Below, one piece after another: positions 1 to 11,039 of a DNA stretch of 64,000 nt. Within the stretch, counting starts at the first letter, position 1. Every line of letters starts with the position of its first letter. This DNA comes from Paulinella micropora (Eukaryota; Cercozoa; Imbricatea; Euglyphida; Paulinellidae). A model generated the notes under the pieces. The model was not told where the DNA came from, made no database searches, and saw nothing but the letters and a program-made list of their open reading frames with translations. Location: NCBI GenBank assembly GCA_019918135.1, contig WBZZ01002059.1:87501-151500 (forward strand), written 5' to 3'. The position numbers and the translations under genes were made by a program.

Positions 1-179
1 AGGGGAGTACGAAGATTTGACGATAGGCTCTACTGACACCCCCGCAAGGCAGCTCCAAGCCTTCCAGACAGACCAATACTTTCAAAGAAAATATCCTTTG
101 AAAATACTGGCACCGACGGGAATCGAACTGGCGACAGGTCCCAGATGGTAGACCTTAACCACTGGGCTATCGCGGTGCC
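1..179 (-). repeat. tRNA-derived SINE, copy 1 (cut by window start)
   Basis: Read on the minus strand, positions 179 to 109 form a tRNA-like head with a perfect 7-bp acceptor pairing (GGCACCG with CGGTGCC), a box A (TAGCCCAGTGG) and a box B (GTTCGATTCCC), the internal RNA polymerase III promoter of tRNA-derived SINEs. The T-stem pairs poorly, so this is a tRNA relic and not a working tRNA. The body continues to the window edge and matches the bodies of the next two copies. The family's 3' tail is (TTA)n on the minus strand. Confidence 0.8.
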
Positions 180-181
180 AC

Positions 182-182
<1 letters not shown>

Positions 183-249
<67 letters not shown>

Positions 250-517
250 GTGCTTCTCTGTCAATGGCTGATGCATTTCTGCACATGCGCCTCCATCGTC
301 TCACCCGTGAGGGGAGTACGAAGAATTGACGATAAGCTCTAATGACACCCCCGCAAGAGCAGTTCCAACACTTCCAGACGGGCCGGTATGTTCAATGAAA
401 ATACTGGTCCAGAAATAGACCGGTATGTTCAATGAAAATACTGGTGGCACCGACGGGAATCGAACTGGCGACAGGGCCCAGATGGTAGAACTTGACCACT
501 GGGCTATCACGGTGTCC
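183..517 (-). repeat. tRNA-derived SINE, copy 2, with (TTA)n tail
   Basis: The tRNA-like head is at 517-446 (minus), the body runs to 250 and a (TTA)n tail to 183. Boxes A and B are present as in copy 1. The body has a short internal duplication near 385-440, where the motif GGTATGTTCAATGAAAATAC occurs twice. The tail of this copy abuts the head of copy 1, so insertion into, or templating by, a TAA tract is likely. Confidence 0.8.
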
Positions 518-565
<48 letters not shown>

Positions 566-794
566 GTGCTTCTCTGTCAATGGCTGATGCAAATCTGCAC
601 ATGCGCCTCCATCGTCTCACCCGTGAGGGGAGTACGAAGAATTGACGATAGGCTCTAATGGCACCCCCGCGGGCAGTTCCAACACTTCCAGACGGACCGG
701 TATGATCAATGAAAATACTGGTGGCACCGACGGGAATCGAACTGGCGACAGGGCCCAGATGGTAGAACTTGACCACTGGGCTATCACGGTGTCC
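518..794 (-). repeat. tRNA-derived SINE, copy 3, with (TTA)n tail
   Basis: The tRNA-like head is at 794-723, the body runs to 566 and the (TTA)n tail covers 518-565. It is very similar to copy 2 in head and body and lacks copy 2's internal duplication. All three copies have the same orientation. Confidence 0.8.
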
Positions 795-1206
<412 letters not shown>

Positions 1207-1437
1207 ACTGAATGTTGTGGGAAAAATTCGCCTGGACGTTTGCACAATTAGGAATCATTGCTGAAAAAAAAATTAATATTAATGCTTACGCTGGTGACAT
1301 AATGAAAAAACACAAGTCTCAAACAGGCTCAAATTGTCATGATCAGCAGTTAATATTTGCAATCATCATGATCAAGGTATATATAGCTAGCTATGCTAGT
1401 CAAGAATAGAATTCGAAGGTCTAGGCATACGGACTGT

Positions 1438-1915
1438 AACCCATAAAACAAAACAAACCAATGAATCAAACCAAACAAACCAAACAAACCAAACAAACCA
1501 AACAAACCAAACAAACCAAACAAACCAAACCAAACCAAACCAAACCAAACCAAACCAAACCAAACCAAACAAACCAAACAAACCAAACAAACAAAGCTAA
1601 ACAAAGCTAAACAAATTTAAACACACAAAACAACAAAACAAACCAAACAAACTAAACAAACAAACAAACAAAACAAACAAAACAAACAAAACAAACAAAA
1701 CAAACAAAACAAACAAAACAAACAAAACAAACAAAACAAACAAAACAAACAAAACAAACAAAACAAACAAAACAAACAAAACAAACAAAACAAACAAAAC
1801 AAACAAAACAAACAAAACAAACAAAACAAACAAAACAAACAAAACAAACAAAACAAACTAAACAAACAAAACAAACAAAACAAACAAAACAAACAAAACA
1901 AACAATTTAAAATAA
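1438..1915. repeat. CAAAC / CAAAACAAA simple-repeat block
   Basis: Two adjoining arrays: AAACC/AAACAAACC units at about 1465-1590 and AAACAAAC units at about 1650-1905. Long minus-strand frames here are only translations of the repeat (Phe-Val-Leu runs). Confidence 0.95.
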
Positions 1916-2032
1916 ACTGGTCAGAACACCAAGACAAGTCTCAAGGGGGCTCAAATTTTCAATGTTTTCAAAATTCGTGTCAGCTATCATCAAGAAAGCA
2001 GACGGATCCTGAACATACAGGAACGAAAGATT

Positions 2033-2168
2033 AATATTCGTTGTTTACTGCTACCGCAGAGTGAAACATGAAAAAGGCACCACATCGTGGTGTCTTTATC
2101 AATATTCATTGCTTACTGCAACCGCAGAGTGAAACATGAAAAAAGCACCACATCGTGGTATCTTTATC
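2033..2168 (+). repeat. 68-bp direct tandem duplication
   Basis: Two adjacent copies, starting at about 2033 and 2101, share the segment GCAGAGTGAAACATGAAAAA and differ at a few positions. There is an inner inverted motif (CACCACATCGTGGTG). Apart from this I see no supported gene in 1920-2890. Confidence 0.85.
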
Positions 2169-2825
2169 AATGTCTGAAGTTTGGTGTCATTCAACGAGTC
2201 AATCTCGATGTCAAAAACACTAAGCAACACCAGGCAAATCACCAGGAAAAAAATCCTTTTGCCAAATGCCGAAATTTCTTGTCGACAAATATCAAAACTT
2301 CAAGCGAAACTTCAGCAATCTCCAGCAGACCGAGCACTTTCTTGTCGAAAAATATTAAAACTCCGACGCCTGGGTGATCCCTGGTGCAAACCTTCTGGTG
2401 ATCTCATACGCTATTGACAACAGAGCCGTGTCCTTTAAATCAATGCGCAACGTATCAGAGCTGCAAATATATGGGGGAGTTTTTCTCATGCAGGAATCTG
2501 TATGACAACGAATTCAGGCCCAGGGTCTCTCTCCTTTTCTTTCCTTCTCTCTGTCTAATCACTTGTTTAACGTCTGAGTATTAGCTATTATGCTGCTTCA
2601 AATTTAAAATGACCAGCTGATCTCCTCTCTCTCTCTAGCTCAACATCACAAACCACCAAATGTCAAGCAAGCACCACCAACTACAACCGAAACAGATCTT
2701 CCTCTTGCTTTCTTTCAATAGCAGTCAAGCTCTTCTCTGGACTGTCAGCCTGGCATCTAGAGCGGCCAGGATGTATCAAAAATGATTGCTTTGCTGGTTT
2801 TATTGTTGGTCATGGTGGTGGTGGT

Positions 2826-2880
2826 GTCTCTCTCTCTCTCTCTCTCCCTCTCCCTCTCTCTCTCTCTCTCTCACTCTCGC
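2826..2880. repeat. (CT)n microsatellite
   Basis: Dinucleotide CT/TC tract. It gives poly-Ser-Leu and Arg-Glu frames that are not genes. It lies just before a possible splice acceptor at about 2898. Confidence 0.9.
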
Positions 2881-2897
2881 CGATATCTTCTCCTGCA

Positions 2898-3960
2898 GGT
2901 TCTTGCAATGAAGTCTGGACCCATGAAAAGCAAATTTTGGGGAAAACAAGGAAAGCTTCCTTATGGCCTCCTTGCCCATAACATGCATTTTGCTTGGTTC
3001 TTGGAACATGTAAGATCTCTGGAAACCTCTGTTGTTGAACGATGCCTTCAATCCGACACGGGAGGCTGCTTTCGCAACAATGCGACAACACGATGTTCAA
3101 TGGAGCCAAGTCTATGGTACTTGACCTCGGTTGCTTTGTCCGTTGCATCAGCACCCACGTATTTGTTTGTTTGTGATACAGCCTCGATTTGCAAAATGAC
3201 GATCGCTGAATTCGAATGCAACGACTCGGAAAGCAAAAAAAACAAACTAATGGTTTGTCATTGTATTCAAATCAAGCAAATAATAAATAATGTTATAATA
3301 CATATGTATTACATATATAACAAAATGCGTGACGACGGTGTTTGCTATGTTTTTCAGCAAATGTTGACGCAGCAACGGAAGCGTGTTGATCCATCTGCAA
3401 AACCCAGGGACGTTTGGTGGGCCAATAACGATTATGAACTGGCAAATTTGACTTGGTTTGGTCGGCACCTCGACCTTTGGCATTGCGTTTTTCGAAAGAT
3501 ACATAACCTCACACGTCTCTTTTTGTCGGTATGCTTGTGCAGGCTTAAAATTGTGCCCGGTCTGCTTCCTCTATATCCACGGTATTGCTGCATCCACCAC
3601 AGCTAGAACATGGGTCCAGGCAGCGTTGAGAGGCGAGGATGGAAGTAGAAAGGCAGCTTCGAGACGTCCATCCCAAAAAAGGAGCAATACTATGGTAGAA
3701 AATAACATTGAACTGTCGTGACATCTACAGAATGAACGTGCATTACATTACGTACACTAATATGTAGGAATTCCTGGACCATATTCTAGCCACCATGACA
3801 GAGATCGGCCCCACGGATGGCTATAAGAAAGTCTTGGGCGCGACCAAGGACGAGTACCTCAAAACCATGGAAATATTCTTCCGGACGCTCTCGTTGCAGG
3901 TTGGGTATAAAGTAGGAGGTTTGAAGAGATCTTCATTTTACAGTCTATGGCACGACAAGT
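2898..3960 (+). CDS. Candidate N-terminal exons of the transposase-derived gene
   Basis: Several short coding-like stretches lie upstream of the well-supported catalytic exons. The clearest is about 3541-3720, which follows a TTGTGCAG acceptor and reads KLCPVCFLYIHGI, then a basic region. It resembles the C-x-x-C-x-x-x-x-HGI segment that precedes the catalytic part in this intron-rich protein family, as I know it. Further stretches at 2898-3240 (FWGKQGKLPYG, Cys-containing) and 3795-3960 (DGYKKVLGATKDEY) may be further exons. The intervening sequence has GT-AG borders in places, but I could not fix all junctions, so exon limits are uncertain. Confidence 0.4.
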
Positions 3961-4566
3961 ACTCTGACTTCATTGTGTCGTCTTCTTCATTGCACGGTTT
4001 CCAGCTGACACAACAACACCTCACAAACAAAAAAGAATATGTTCAAACAACACAAAAGCTAACTGAGGACCATCACTACGTATACCAGCATCACCAGCAT
4101 TACCCCTTGCAACGACAACAGCGCAACCACCAGCACCACCATCACTATCACCAGCATTGACAACATTATGACCACCTTCGCCATAAATAGCAGCAGCAGC
4201 AACAGCGCCACTAAAACCAGCACCATCAGTCAGCGCTACGCTTGCAGCACCACGAGCGCCACCACCAGCACAGCCACAGACAATGATCGAAGTATCATTT
4301 CTTTGTCTTATCATTTTTTGCAGATTTCACCACGACTCAGTCTGTTTGCACAATGCTTGCAGGAAAAGGTTGTCCTGTCGAGGATGAAATAGTTGGCATG
4401 ATCGTAGCCGCACAGGAAAAGAACGACGAAGTGGAAGCTAAAAAAATTATCCGGGAATGGAAGCTAAGCTAGCAGAACTCACCATTCTTGGATGTTGTCT
4501 TGTTTTATAATCTTTGCAGGACCATTGGTAATTAATCAGGACCAGCAAATTGTATTTTTACCGTAA

Positions 4567-6223
4567 GTGTCTTTTACTTTTTCATCTCCCATTACCCTGT
4601 TACTGTTGATGGCCGAATACTATGGCGTTGCAGTTAAATGCGTCCTGGCGCAAGAGAAGTTTGGAGTCATCAGCCTCAACATTGACGGCATAGACAAGGC
4701 CAAAACCACAGTTCCTAACATCGGAAAGTCCTCTGGCGCAGGTCTGGTGTGGAAAGTGACTGGGGTCCGTTTGCACAGCAGTGTTTGCAAGGACAGATTG
4801 TTTTATTCATCGATGTTTGCTGGGGACACCAATCTGAACCTGGAATTTCTATGCCGGGCTCTCAACGATCAACTAATAGAAAACAGGAAAAAGATCGATC
4901 ATCAGCTGAAGAAAAGTCCACACGGCAAACGATTTACAATTTGCTGGTCCTGATCTCGATGAACGTCGGCATGAAGGCAGCAAGGACGATTTCCTACCTG
5001 AGGTAAAGGCGTTTCAACACGCGTTTCTACAAATGGACAACACCTGCAAGGACAACAAGAACTGGATCTTGATGAGCTCGCTGTGTGCCATGGTGTGGTT
5101 TGAGGTTGGTAGATTGGAAACGTTTGAGGTCGGTTTTATGCAGGTCCGCTCATGAAACAGCATTATTGTCCAGCACCAAGATAATCTAATGCAACAACAC
5201 GTGTATAGCACCATCGTCACCACGATCACCGTCATCATCACCGCACACAGCAACAGCATCAATATCAGCGGAAACACCACCATCACCACAGGCAGCACCA
5301 CCGTGAGCACCAGCAGGCACCCATGACCAGAACCATCATCCACCACCATCAGCACCACCACTAGCACCAACACCAGCGCCAACACCACCAGCAGCACAAC
5401 CAGCACCACAATCAGCACCAGCACTACCAGAACCAAAATCAAATCGATCCCGTACCAATATAAATGATGCAATAATTCTCACCAGCACCGCCACAAAGGT
5501 TAACAATTATCATTTACCAATTCATTGATTCACTCGCATTCAGCTATCGACCATCGTCAGCCACAACATGCTATCATGGTAATCGCAGGCTACCACGCAA
5601 TTGCAAGGAATCAGTCAAAAGTATCAACACCACAACAGGCAGCAGCATCAGTTCTAATTTTAATTTACCGTGACTGTCATTTTTAGGTCGCCCATACCCA
5701 CTTGGACGTTGATCAGCTGTTTGCGCAACTGGCTTCGATTCTGGGAAGGAAGAAAGCGCAGTGTCTGCGTGACCTCGTAGACGCAGGCCTGAGCATCAAG
5801 GCTAAAGTCGAAATTGTGGACTATGTGCTCAAATATAAAAGCTGGCTGGGGAACCTGCGCAGCAAGGTGAGCGGCAAAATGGTCAAACGATGGTATTATC
5901 CTTTGTTGAAGAAATGCGTTCACCGGCACGATGGCCCTGGAGTGTACGCCTGGTATAAAAACACCTGCCAGGATCCCAAATGGCTACCACGCGGAGGAGT
6001 CAAGCTTTTTTCTGCTCCTATGCACGCTTTGGAGTATCCTAAGCTCGTGACACCTCGACAACCGGATCTAACACAACTCAGGAGTATTGTTGAGACACAT
6101 CGCCAGCTCCTAGGTGCGAGCGAAACCGCCAAAGCTGCAATGAAGGCGTTTGTCACCAGCCGCACAGCTGTCGGAGCAAACAGGTCGAATTTATTTTTGG
6201 AGACGGGCAGATTATCCCAATAA
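4567..6223 (+). CDS. Transposase-derived protein, HTHxDxDQ family (DUF7869-like)
   Basis: The catalytic-like core of an intron-containing gene. Exon sequence to 5143 carries WKVTGVRLH, a loop with YSSMFAGDTNLNLEFL, then LQMDNTCKDNKN. An intron at 5144-5686 (GTCCGC...TTTTTAG) joins GFMQ to VAHTHLDVDQLFAQL. The pair DNxxxDNKN and GHTHxDxDQ is the hallmark of a widespread group annotated as DUF7869 and thought to be related to RNase H-fold transposases; that assignment is from memory. One frame change near 4900 separates the two halves of the upstream exon. The C-terminal exon runs to 6223, where virus-like element A begins, so the end may be truncated by that junction. No TIRs were found for it, so a domesticated gene and a dead transposon are both possible. 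Confidence 0.6.
5144..5686 (+). other. Intron rich in CACCAN repeats
   Basis: Spliceosomal intron inferred from the protein motif joined across it. Its inside (about 5200-5440) is made of degenerate CACCAT/CAGCAC triplets, as is 4040-4280 in the same gene, so both introns have grown by the same kind of repeat. Confidence 0.6.
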
Positions 6224-6224
6224 G

Positions 6225-6536
6225 AAGCGTGAGTACGCCTATAAACGTGTTAGCATTAGCACAACTGATTGTCGGGTCGCTCAATCTAACAACACACAAA
6301 ATGATTATGCTACATATGACTGTCATCTGAACAGCATATTTAATTAATCTTGCATCTGTCCTTTCTTTAAAGCAACAACATCGCCACTCATCGTTAATTT
6401 CATGGTCTAATTTTTTTTGTTCATTTTTTAACTCTGACGAAATACAGCGAGACTTTAATTCTGGAGTTAGTTCGCCATCCATATCCATAATAGGCGGTGG
6501 TCTATGAAGTCTAGTTGTATTATTTGACATTATCAA
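6225..6536 (-). CDS. Small membrane protein of virus-like element A
   Basis: Short protein starting at 6536 (MIMSNNTTRLH), with a polar N-terminal half and two hydrophobic segments close to the C-terminus (VICSIIILCVV and FIGVLTLLIGII) that look like a membrane hairpin. The frame runs into flanking DNA, so its true end is unclear. It directly follows the fibre region. Small double-spanning proteins of this kind are common in large DNA viruses and their satellites; I do not recognise a family. Confidence 0.5.
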
Positions 6537-7427
6537 GAACGGCCACTCTGATTTCTGCTAATTGATTTGCTTGGTCTTGTAGTATATTAAGTAAAAGTTT
6601 ATTTTCTTTTTCTAAATTAACTACCTTTTCTGATAATTGTTGAACAGCCTTAATTAACGGGGCGATAAACTCGGAATAACCTATACCATAACCGACATCA
6701 CCACTATCAATACATTTAAACATCTTCTGGATTAACACTCACACCTTTCAATTCGCATTCTTTTCTTTGCTTTGGACACGGAACCATAATTGTTTCTTTT
6801 ATAAAACCGCCAAAATCTAGCATATTCATTTCTGTTAGTATGCCCTCTAATTCTTGTGCTATTAAGCCAGTCCTACATTTTTTTATCATCAATCATACGA
6901 TAGCAGACTGGATTTAACTTATTAATAAAATCTAAGCCTAAGCATTCCTTTATATCTTCTTTTTTTCTCCTGTCTGAATATTGAATTGGATTAGACAATA
7001 CCCATAATTGTCCATCGCTTGCTTTCAAAGACATTAAAACAGCATTACGATTTTCCCATATAAAACCTTCCGTTGTGTTCGTGCCACATCTAAATCTTAA
7101 AGCATAACTTGTTATACCACCTCCAACGCCACCTGCTAGTGCTGTTCCTCCACTTAATGATTTACTCGCACCAGATTGAGACATATAAATTCCCCAGTCT
7201 GTATTTGCTGTCTCCCACATAAATATTCCTCTCGCATTCGTCCCGTCTGTTCCTCCTTGTATTCCTATCTTTGCTCCACTAGTTAATGTTGTGGTCGTTA
7301 GCACTCCCGTGTATGTAATACCCGCATTCGCAGTTAGTAAGCCACTTGTTGTTAATGTGGTTGATGATATACCCGCATTTGCCGTTATTAATCCACTTGC
7401 GGTTGCCGTTGTTGTTGATATACCCGC
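6520..7427 (-). pseudogene. Fibre C-terminal region with S74-type intramolecular chaperone (fossil)
   Basis: Contains TTTLTSG repeat remnants, a glycine-rich stretch, then SDRRKKEDIKECLGLDFINK and, further on, YGIGYSEFIAPLIKAVQQL followed by a leucine-heptad coiled coil. This order is that of the peptidase S74 / endosialidase chaperone domain, which trims itself off trimeric tail fibres of phages and occurs in fibre proteins of large eukaryotic DNA viruses. It is the distal end of the fibre type coded at 16.9-19.6 kb. Broken copy. Confidence 0.75.
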
Positions 7428-7520
7428 ATTGTCCCTGATTTTTGTTCTCGGTATGAGGACAAGAGTGGACAGAAGGATAAGGCCGTTGATGATTTACAGC
7501 GACGTAATACGGTCAAGGAG

Positions 7521-8757
7521 GTGCGAATGGCACAGTTTGAATTTCGAACGCCGGGGGCGGTGTTCGCAATCATGGGTCATGATGTGGATCTACATGATTG
7601 GGAGGAACAGGGAGCGGAAGACACCAAGTTGCCATCGGGGCTTTGGTATCATCCGTTCACGCATAATAACAATCAACGTGACACGCGCAGCGAGGAAGTG
7701 TCTGCGTTGGAAGCAGTCGAGGTAGCGGCACGAGACAAATGTGCATGCTGTTACTCGCCGATCGCGAGAGAGGCGTGTGAGGATATCCTATGGGCGGAAG
7801 CAAGGACCGCGGATAGGAAAGAGGGGGAGGATGTTATGGAAGGAAGGCAGGGTGCCTTTAACGCGGTCTTGTTACCGAAGGGCCCGATGTGCCTTAACTT
7901 GGAGGATGAAGGAAAAGTTAAGGAGGAACATCTTTTTCAGTTACCGGAGGCACATCCGGAAAAGGTTCGATTCCAGTTGGAAACTGACACGGCAGTCAGA
8001 CTGGCGTCGGTGGAAACTTTTCGGACTTTCACAAAGGAAAGTACGGAGTATAAGGAGTTGAGAGAACATCTGCTCAATCCACAGGCAAGGCCCGAGGACA
8101 TTGACATAAGGAAACTCAAGCGGTGCTTGGTACTAAAGGATGGACTCCTTTGGTATATGGGAAAAGATGGCGTATATACCAATGAGGAGGATCGATGGTT
8201 GTTATGGGTTCCGCAGGAACTCAGAGCGTCTTTGTTAATTGCGGGTGGAAAGGATGACGTGGTCGTTAAGGAGACGTTTTTGGTGGAATAACCTGGGAGA
8301 ACGGGTTAAGGAGTTTGTGAAGGGTTGTCCTCATTGTCAGATGGCCAAGTTGCCATATAGGCCGAAGATGGGGCTTAAGGGTGAATATGATATCACTCTG
8401 GATATTTTCGATACCTTGCATATCGATCATGTGGGTCCTTTTCCAGAGGCGGGAACGGAAAAATTCAAATATCTCTTAACGGTCATTGATCGAACTTCCA
8501 ATTATGTCATTACTGTCCCTGTTACGGATGTGACAGCGGAAGTGACAGCGGCGGCGCTGATTGATCAGGTATTCGGCCGTATTGGGATACCGAGAAGGAT
8601 TATTTCGGATAGAGGAACGAGTTTCGCGAATGAGGTTTCGCAAAGGATTGCCAAGTTCTTTGGGTTCGATTGGCAGTATGTGACTGCTTTTAACCCAATG
8701 GCGAATGGTAAGATTGAACGCGTTCACAGGACGTTGAAAGTTGAAGACTTATTGTAA
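7521..8757 (+). pseudogene. Ty3/gypsy integrase region (fossil)
   Basis: Recognisable parts are the CPHCQMAK half of the zinc-binding region, then the RNase H-fold catalytic core with FDTLHIDHVGPF, TVIDRT, GIPRRIISDRGTSF and the downstream NPMANGKIERVHR segment. This is the D,D-35-E integrase of Metaviridae (Ty3/gypsy). It follows the order expected after RNase H in that family. Confidence 0.85.
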
Positions 8758-10054
8758 GAACAGCCAGCTTAACTGGGTATATGTGGTACCTATGTTCACG
8801 TTTGCTGTCAACAATTTAGCTTCGGCGTCGTTAGGCGGACACGCGCGGGGTGTCAGTCCGCATCAGGTGGTCTATGGACGGGCGTTAAACACGCCGACGG
8901 AACTGTTGTTTCCGCCTGATAAGTGGGAACCGTGTGAACTGTTAGGAGTTCGCTTACGAGCGATCGCGGAAGCACGGAGTGCGATTGAGAAGTGTCGGGA
9001 GACGCTGAGAGAGATTCAGCGGGAACAGGAAATGGGCAAGTACTCTCATGTGGAGTACAAGGAAGGTGATACAGTGTTGCTGTATGTACCGACGGTACCG
9101 AAAGGGGTATCGATTAAGTTTTACAATAAGTGGCATGGGCCATTTAAGATAGTATGTCAGACGGGTGCGTACAATTACAAGATTGCACCTACGGGGGCAC
9201 GTGGAAGGGAACAGATTGTTCATGTTCGTCGGTTGGCGAAGTTCAGTCCTTATTTGCTGGAGGACGAGAATGAGGAACAAGCGCTGAGGCGTATTGCACC
9301 AGCGTTTAGACAGCCGCCAGCATTGCTTACGCGCAAGGAGCGTGAGGAGGCGTTGCGAAAGCAACAGAAGGAAGAAAAGGCTGAGGCCAGGAATGCTGGA
9401 CAACAGGATCGTTCGGCTTCGGACGTCAAGGTAGACGTCAAAGATGGGAGGGAAATTCCGAAGTCATCGGAAATGTCGGATCGGAAAGGCACGGTATGGA
9501 AGAAACCGTGGATAGCCGGTAAGGAAGTGGCTAAGATCGACTGGCAGGTTGATAAGTTCTATCTATGTCGACCGCACGAGGATACGGTCATGGATAAGGA
9601 CTTTGATTATTTCTTTTTAATGCAGGTTACGTATGTACAGCCTAGAACGCGGGTACGGGCTGCGTTGGGACTTGCTCCGACAATGCACTTTTGGAGGAGC
9701 AAGAGTGTTATTGATATGACGCGGGAAAGAATCTTTGCGCCAGTATTTCGAGACTGCAAAGATTTGGAGCAGTGGGATGCGTCCATCGAGAAGGACGATG
9801 AGGATTTTACACCATGGACGGTGCAAATGATGCCAAGGGTGGTGTTGGATATGCCGTTCGAGTTAACAGAGGAAAGGAGGATTCCGCTTCGTATTTGGGA
9901 CGAAGTCCAAAGTGCGGGCATATCATTTTTGTTGATAGGTGCACCAAGATGTGAGAAAGAAGTGGCGGCGAAGAAGAGAAGGGCTAAAGAGACGCAGTCG
10001 GAAGCAGTAGAGCACAGGGGTCGAGGACGACCTCGGAAACAAGTCAAAACGTGA
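8741..10054 (+). CDS. Integrase C-terminal region with long tail and AT-hook-like end
   Basis: Begins in the integrase core end, passes a GPY/F-like module (WHGPFKIV...YNYKI...HVRRLAKFSPY) and continues for about 270 residues into a charged tail. The last residues, RGRGRPRK, match the AT-hook core RGRP, which binds the minor groove of AT-rich DNA. I see no chromodomain. Integrase tails steer insertion in several Ty3 relatives, so a tethering role for this tail is plausible but is inference. Confidence 0.7.
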   Translation: MKTYCKNSQLNWVYVVPMFTFAVNNLASASLGGHARGVSPHQVVYGRALNTPTELLFPPDKWEPCELLGVRLRAIAEARSAIEKCRETLREIQREQEMGKYSHVEYKEGDTVLLYVPTVPKGVSIKFYNKWHGPFKIVCQTGAYNYKIAPTGARGREQIVHVRRLAKFSPYLLEDENEEQALRRIAPAFRQPPALLTRKEREEALRKQQKEEKAEARNAGQQDRSASDVKVDVKDGREIPKSSEMSDRKGTVWKKPWIAGKEVAKIDWQVDKFYLCRPHEDTVMDKDFDYFFLMQVTYVQPRTRVRAALGLAPTMHFWRSKSVIDMTRERIFAPVFRDCKDLEQWDASIEKDDEDFTPWTVQMMPRVVLDMPFELTEERRIPLRIWDEVQSAGISFLLIGAPRCEKEVAAKKRRAKETQSEAVEHRGRGRPRKQVKT

Positions 10055-10331
10055 AGCTACGAAGTCTGATGTCGCTTACGGATCATTGGCTACTTTGATT
10101 TTTCTACGGGAAAGGGGAGATCAAGACGGGGCATTTCTTTTAATGCCTGAGGTGAAAGAGCTAGGCTCGGGGGCACGAGTTCTCATGGGAGACTCGCACT
10201 GGACGTGGACCAATTATTTTTACTTATTCGACAGCCGGGATGCTTCATGTCATGTATCGGTCGGTCGAGGGCGCCTTCGAATGAGGAGTCAGTCTTCGGC
10301 GTGGGGGTCGACCGCTTACATCGGCTTCCCC

Positions 10332-10348
10332 CAAGGGGGCAAAGGGAT
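10332..10348 (+). other. Polypurine tract of the retroelement
   Basis: A purine-rich run (AAGGGGGCAAAGGGA) directly before the TG of the 3' LTR, as expected for the plus-strand primer site. Confidence 0.8.
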
Positions 10349-10478
10349 TGTCGGCCGGCCCGTACATTACATAGTGGCATCAAGTGTTGTCCGGCTTGTC
10401 GTTACTTGACTCTTATGCTTGGTCTGCCCCTCTACAGTTGAGGTACGACTAAGTGTCAGAGTAGCTGTTCCGGTTACA
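10349..10478 (+). repeat. 3' LTR (130 bp)
   Basis: Begins TGTCGGCC and ends GGTTACA. It is identical, as an inverted copy, to 26,093-26,222. It is followed by ATGT, which also precedes the other LTR and is the 4-bp target duplication. Confidence 0.9.
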
Positions 10479-10865
10479 ATGTATATGGACAAGTCTATTC
10501 AAGTATTAAATACAAGCACCAAAAAATATGGAAACACTCTTATGTTTTACAAAAACAAACCTATGTTTTACGAAAACACTCCTTTGTTTTGACAAAAATA
10601 CAGAAAACAAAGCACACTAAGGCTTATTTAGACAAAATAACGACAATTTCATATTTTTATTCTAAAAAATATATATTAAATTTCATTTATATATGAAATT
10701 GTCGTTATTTTGTCTAAATAAGCCTTAGTGTGCTTTGTTTTCTGTATTTTTGTCAAAACAAAGGCGTGTTTTCGTAAAACATAGGTTTGTTTTTGTAAAA
10801 CATAAGAGTGTTTCCATGTTTTTTAGTGCTTGTATTTAATACTTGAATAGACTTGTCCATATACA
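10479..10865. repeat. Terminal palindrome of element A (arms about 175-185 bp)
   Basis: Near-perfect inverted repeat around a loop of about 36 bp at 10,655-10,690. The outer ends read ATGTATATGGACAAG and its complement, and the inner arms end at CGACAATTTCATAT. Only a few mismatches separate the arms, whereas much of the arm sequence differs from the palindrome of copy B. It sits at the left end of the element, next to the charged repeat gene. Could be a hairpin telomere, a concatemer junction or a foldback insertion. Confidence 0.9.
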
Positions 10866-11039
10866 TAAATGATCATCAAACACAGCAAATGGGGGCGATA
10901 GCCACACGACTAAGGGAGAAAAAAAGAGTTTTACTTTTTGCTTTTCTCCTTGGACGATCGGCAAAAAAAATCCTTTTTGACCAAAATTGGTGTATCCGCT
11001 ACAGGGCTAACGATATTATTTTCACCAACGCGATTAAAA

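Larger units (their letters stand above)
6225..7427 (-). mobile_element. Virus-like element A, right-hand part (fossil)
   Basis: The right-hand part of virus-like copy A: the end of the fibre region with its S74 chaperone, followed by a small membrane protein. It is AT-rich like the rest of the element (10,479-19,651) and is in the opposite orientation to it. I could not find a terminal repeat at the 6.2-kb side, so the outer limit is approximate. Copy A as a whole is broken, with roughly six to ten interruptions. Confidence 0.7.
7428..10478 (+). mobile_element. Ty3/gypsy retroelement, 3' part: integrase to 3' LTR (fossil)
   Basis: This part holds the integrase region, a C-terminal extension, a polypurine tract and the 3' LTR. 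The matching 5' part (5' LTR, PBS, gag, protease, RT, RNase H) is at 19,652-26,222 on the other strand. The two LTRs are identical over 130 bp, so the insertion is young. The element as a whole is broken, with only a few interruptions plus the rearrangement that parts it. Confidence 0.85.

Noticed and set aside
108-180. A functional tRNA gene
   Set aside because: Acceptor stem and Pol III boxes are good, but the T-stem pairs poorly and the unit is part of a repeated SINE with a TAA tail.
1350-1937. Minus-strand frames of Phe-Val-Leu and Cys-Leu-Phe repeats
   Set aside because: Translations of CAAAC-type simple repeats.
10479-10865. Palindrome as a MITE with its own target duplication
   Set aside because: Not excluded, but the outer repeat that I first took for a duplication is part of the palindrome itself or the retroelement's ATGT duplication, and both virus-like copies have a palindrome at the same end.
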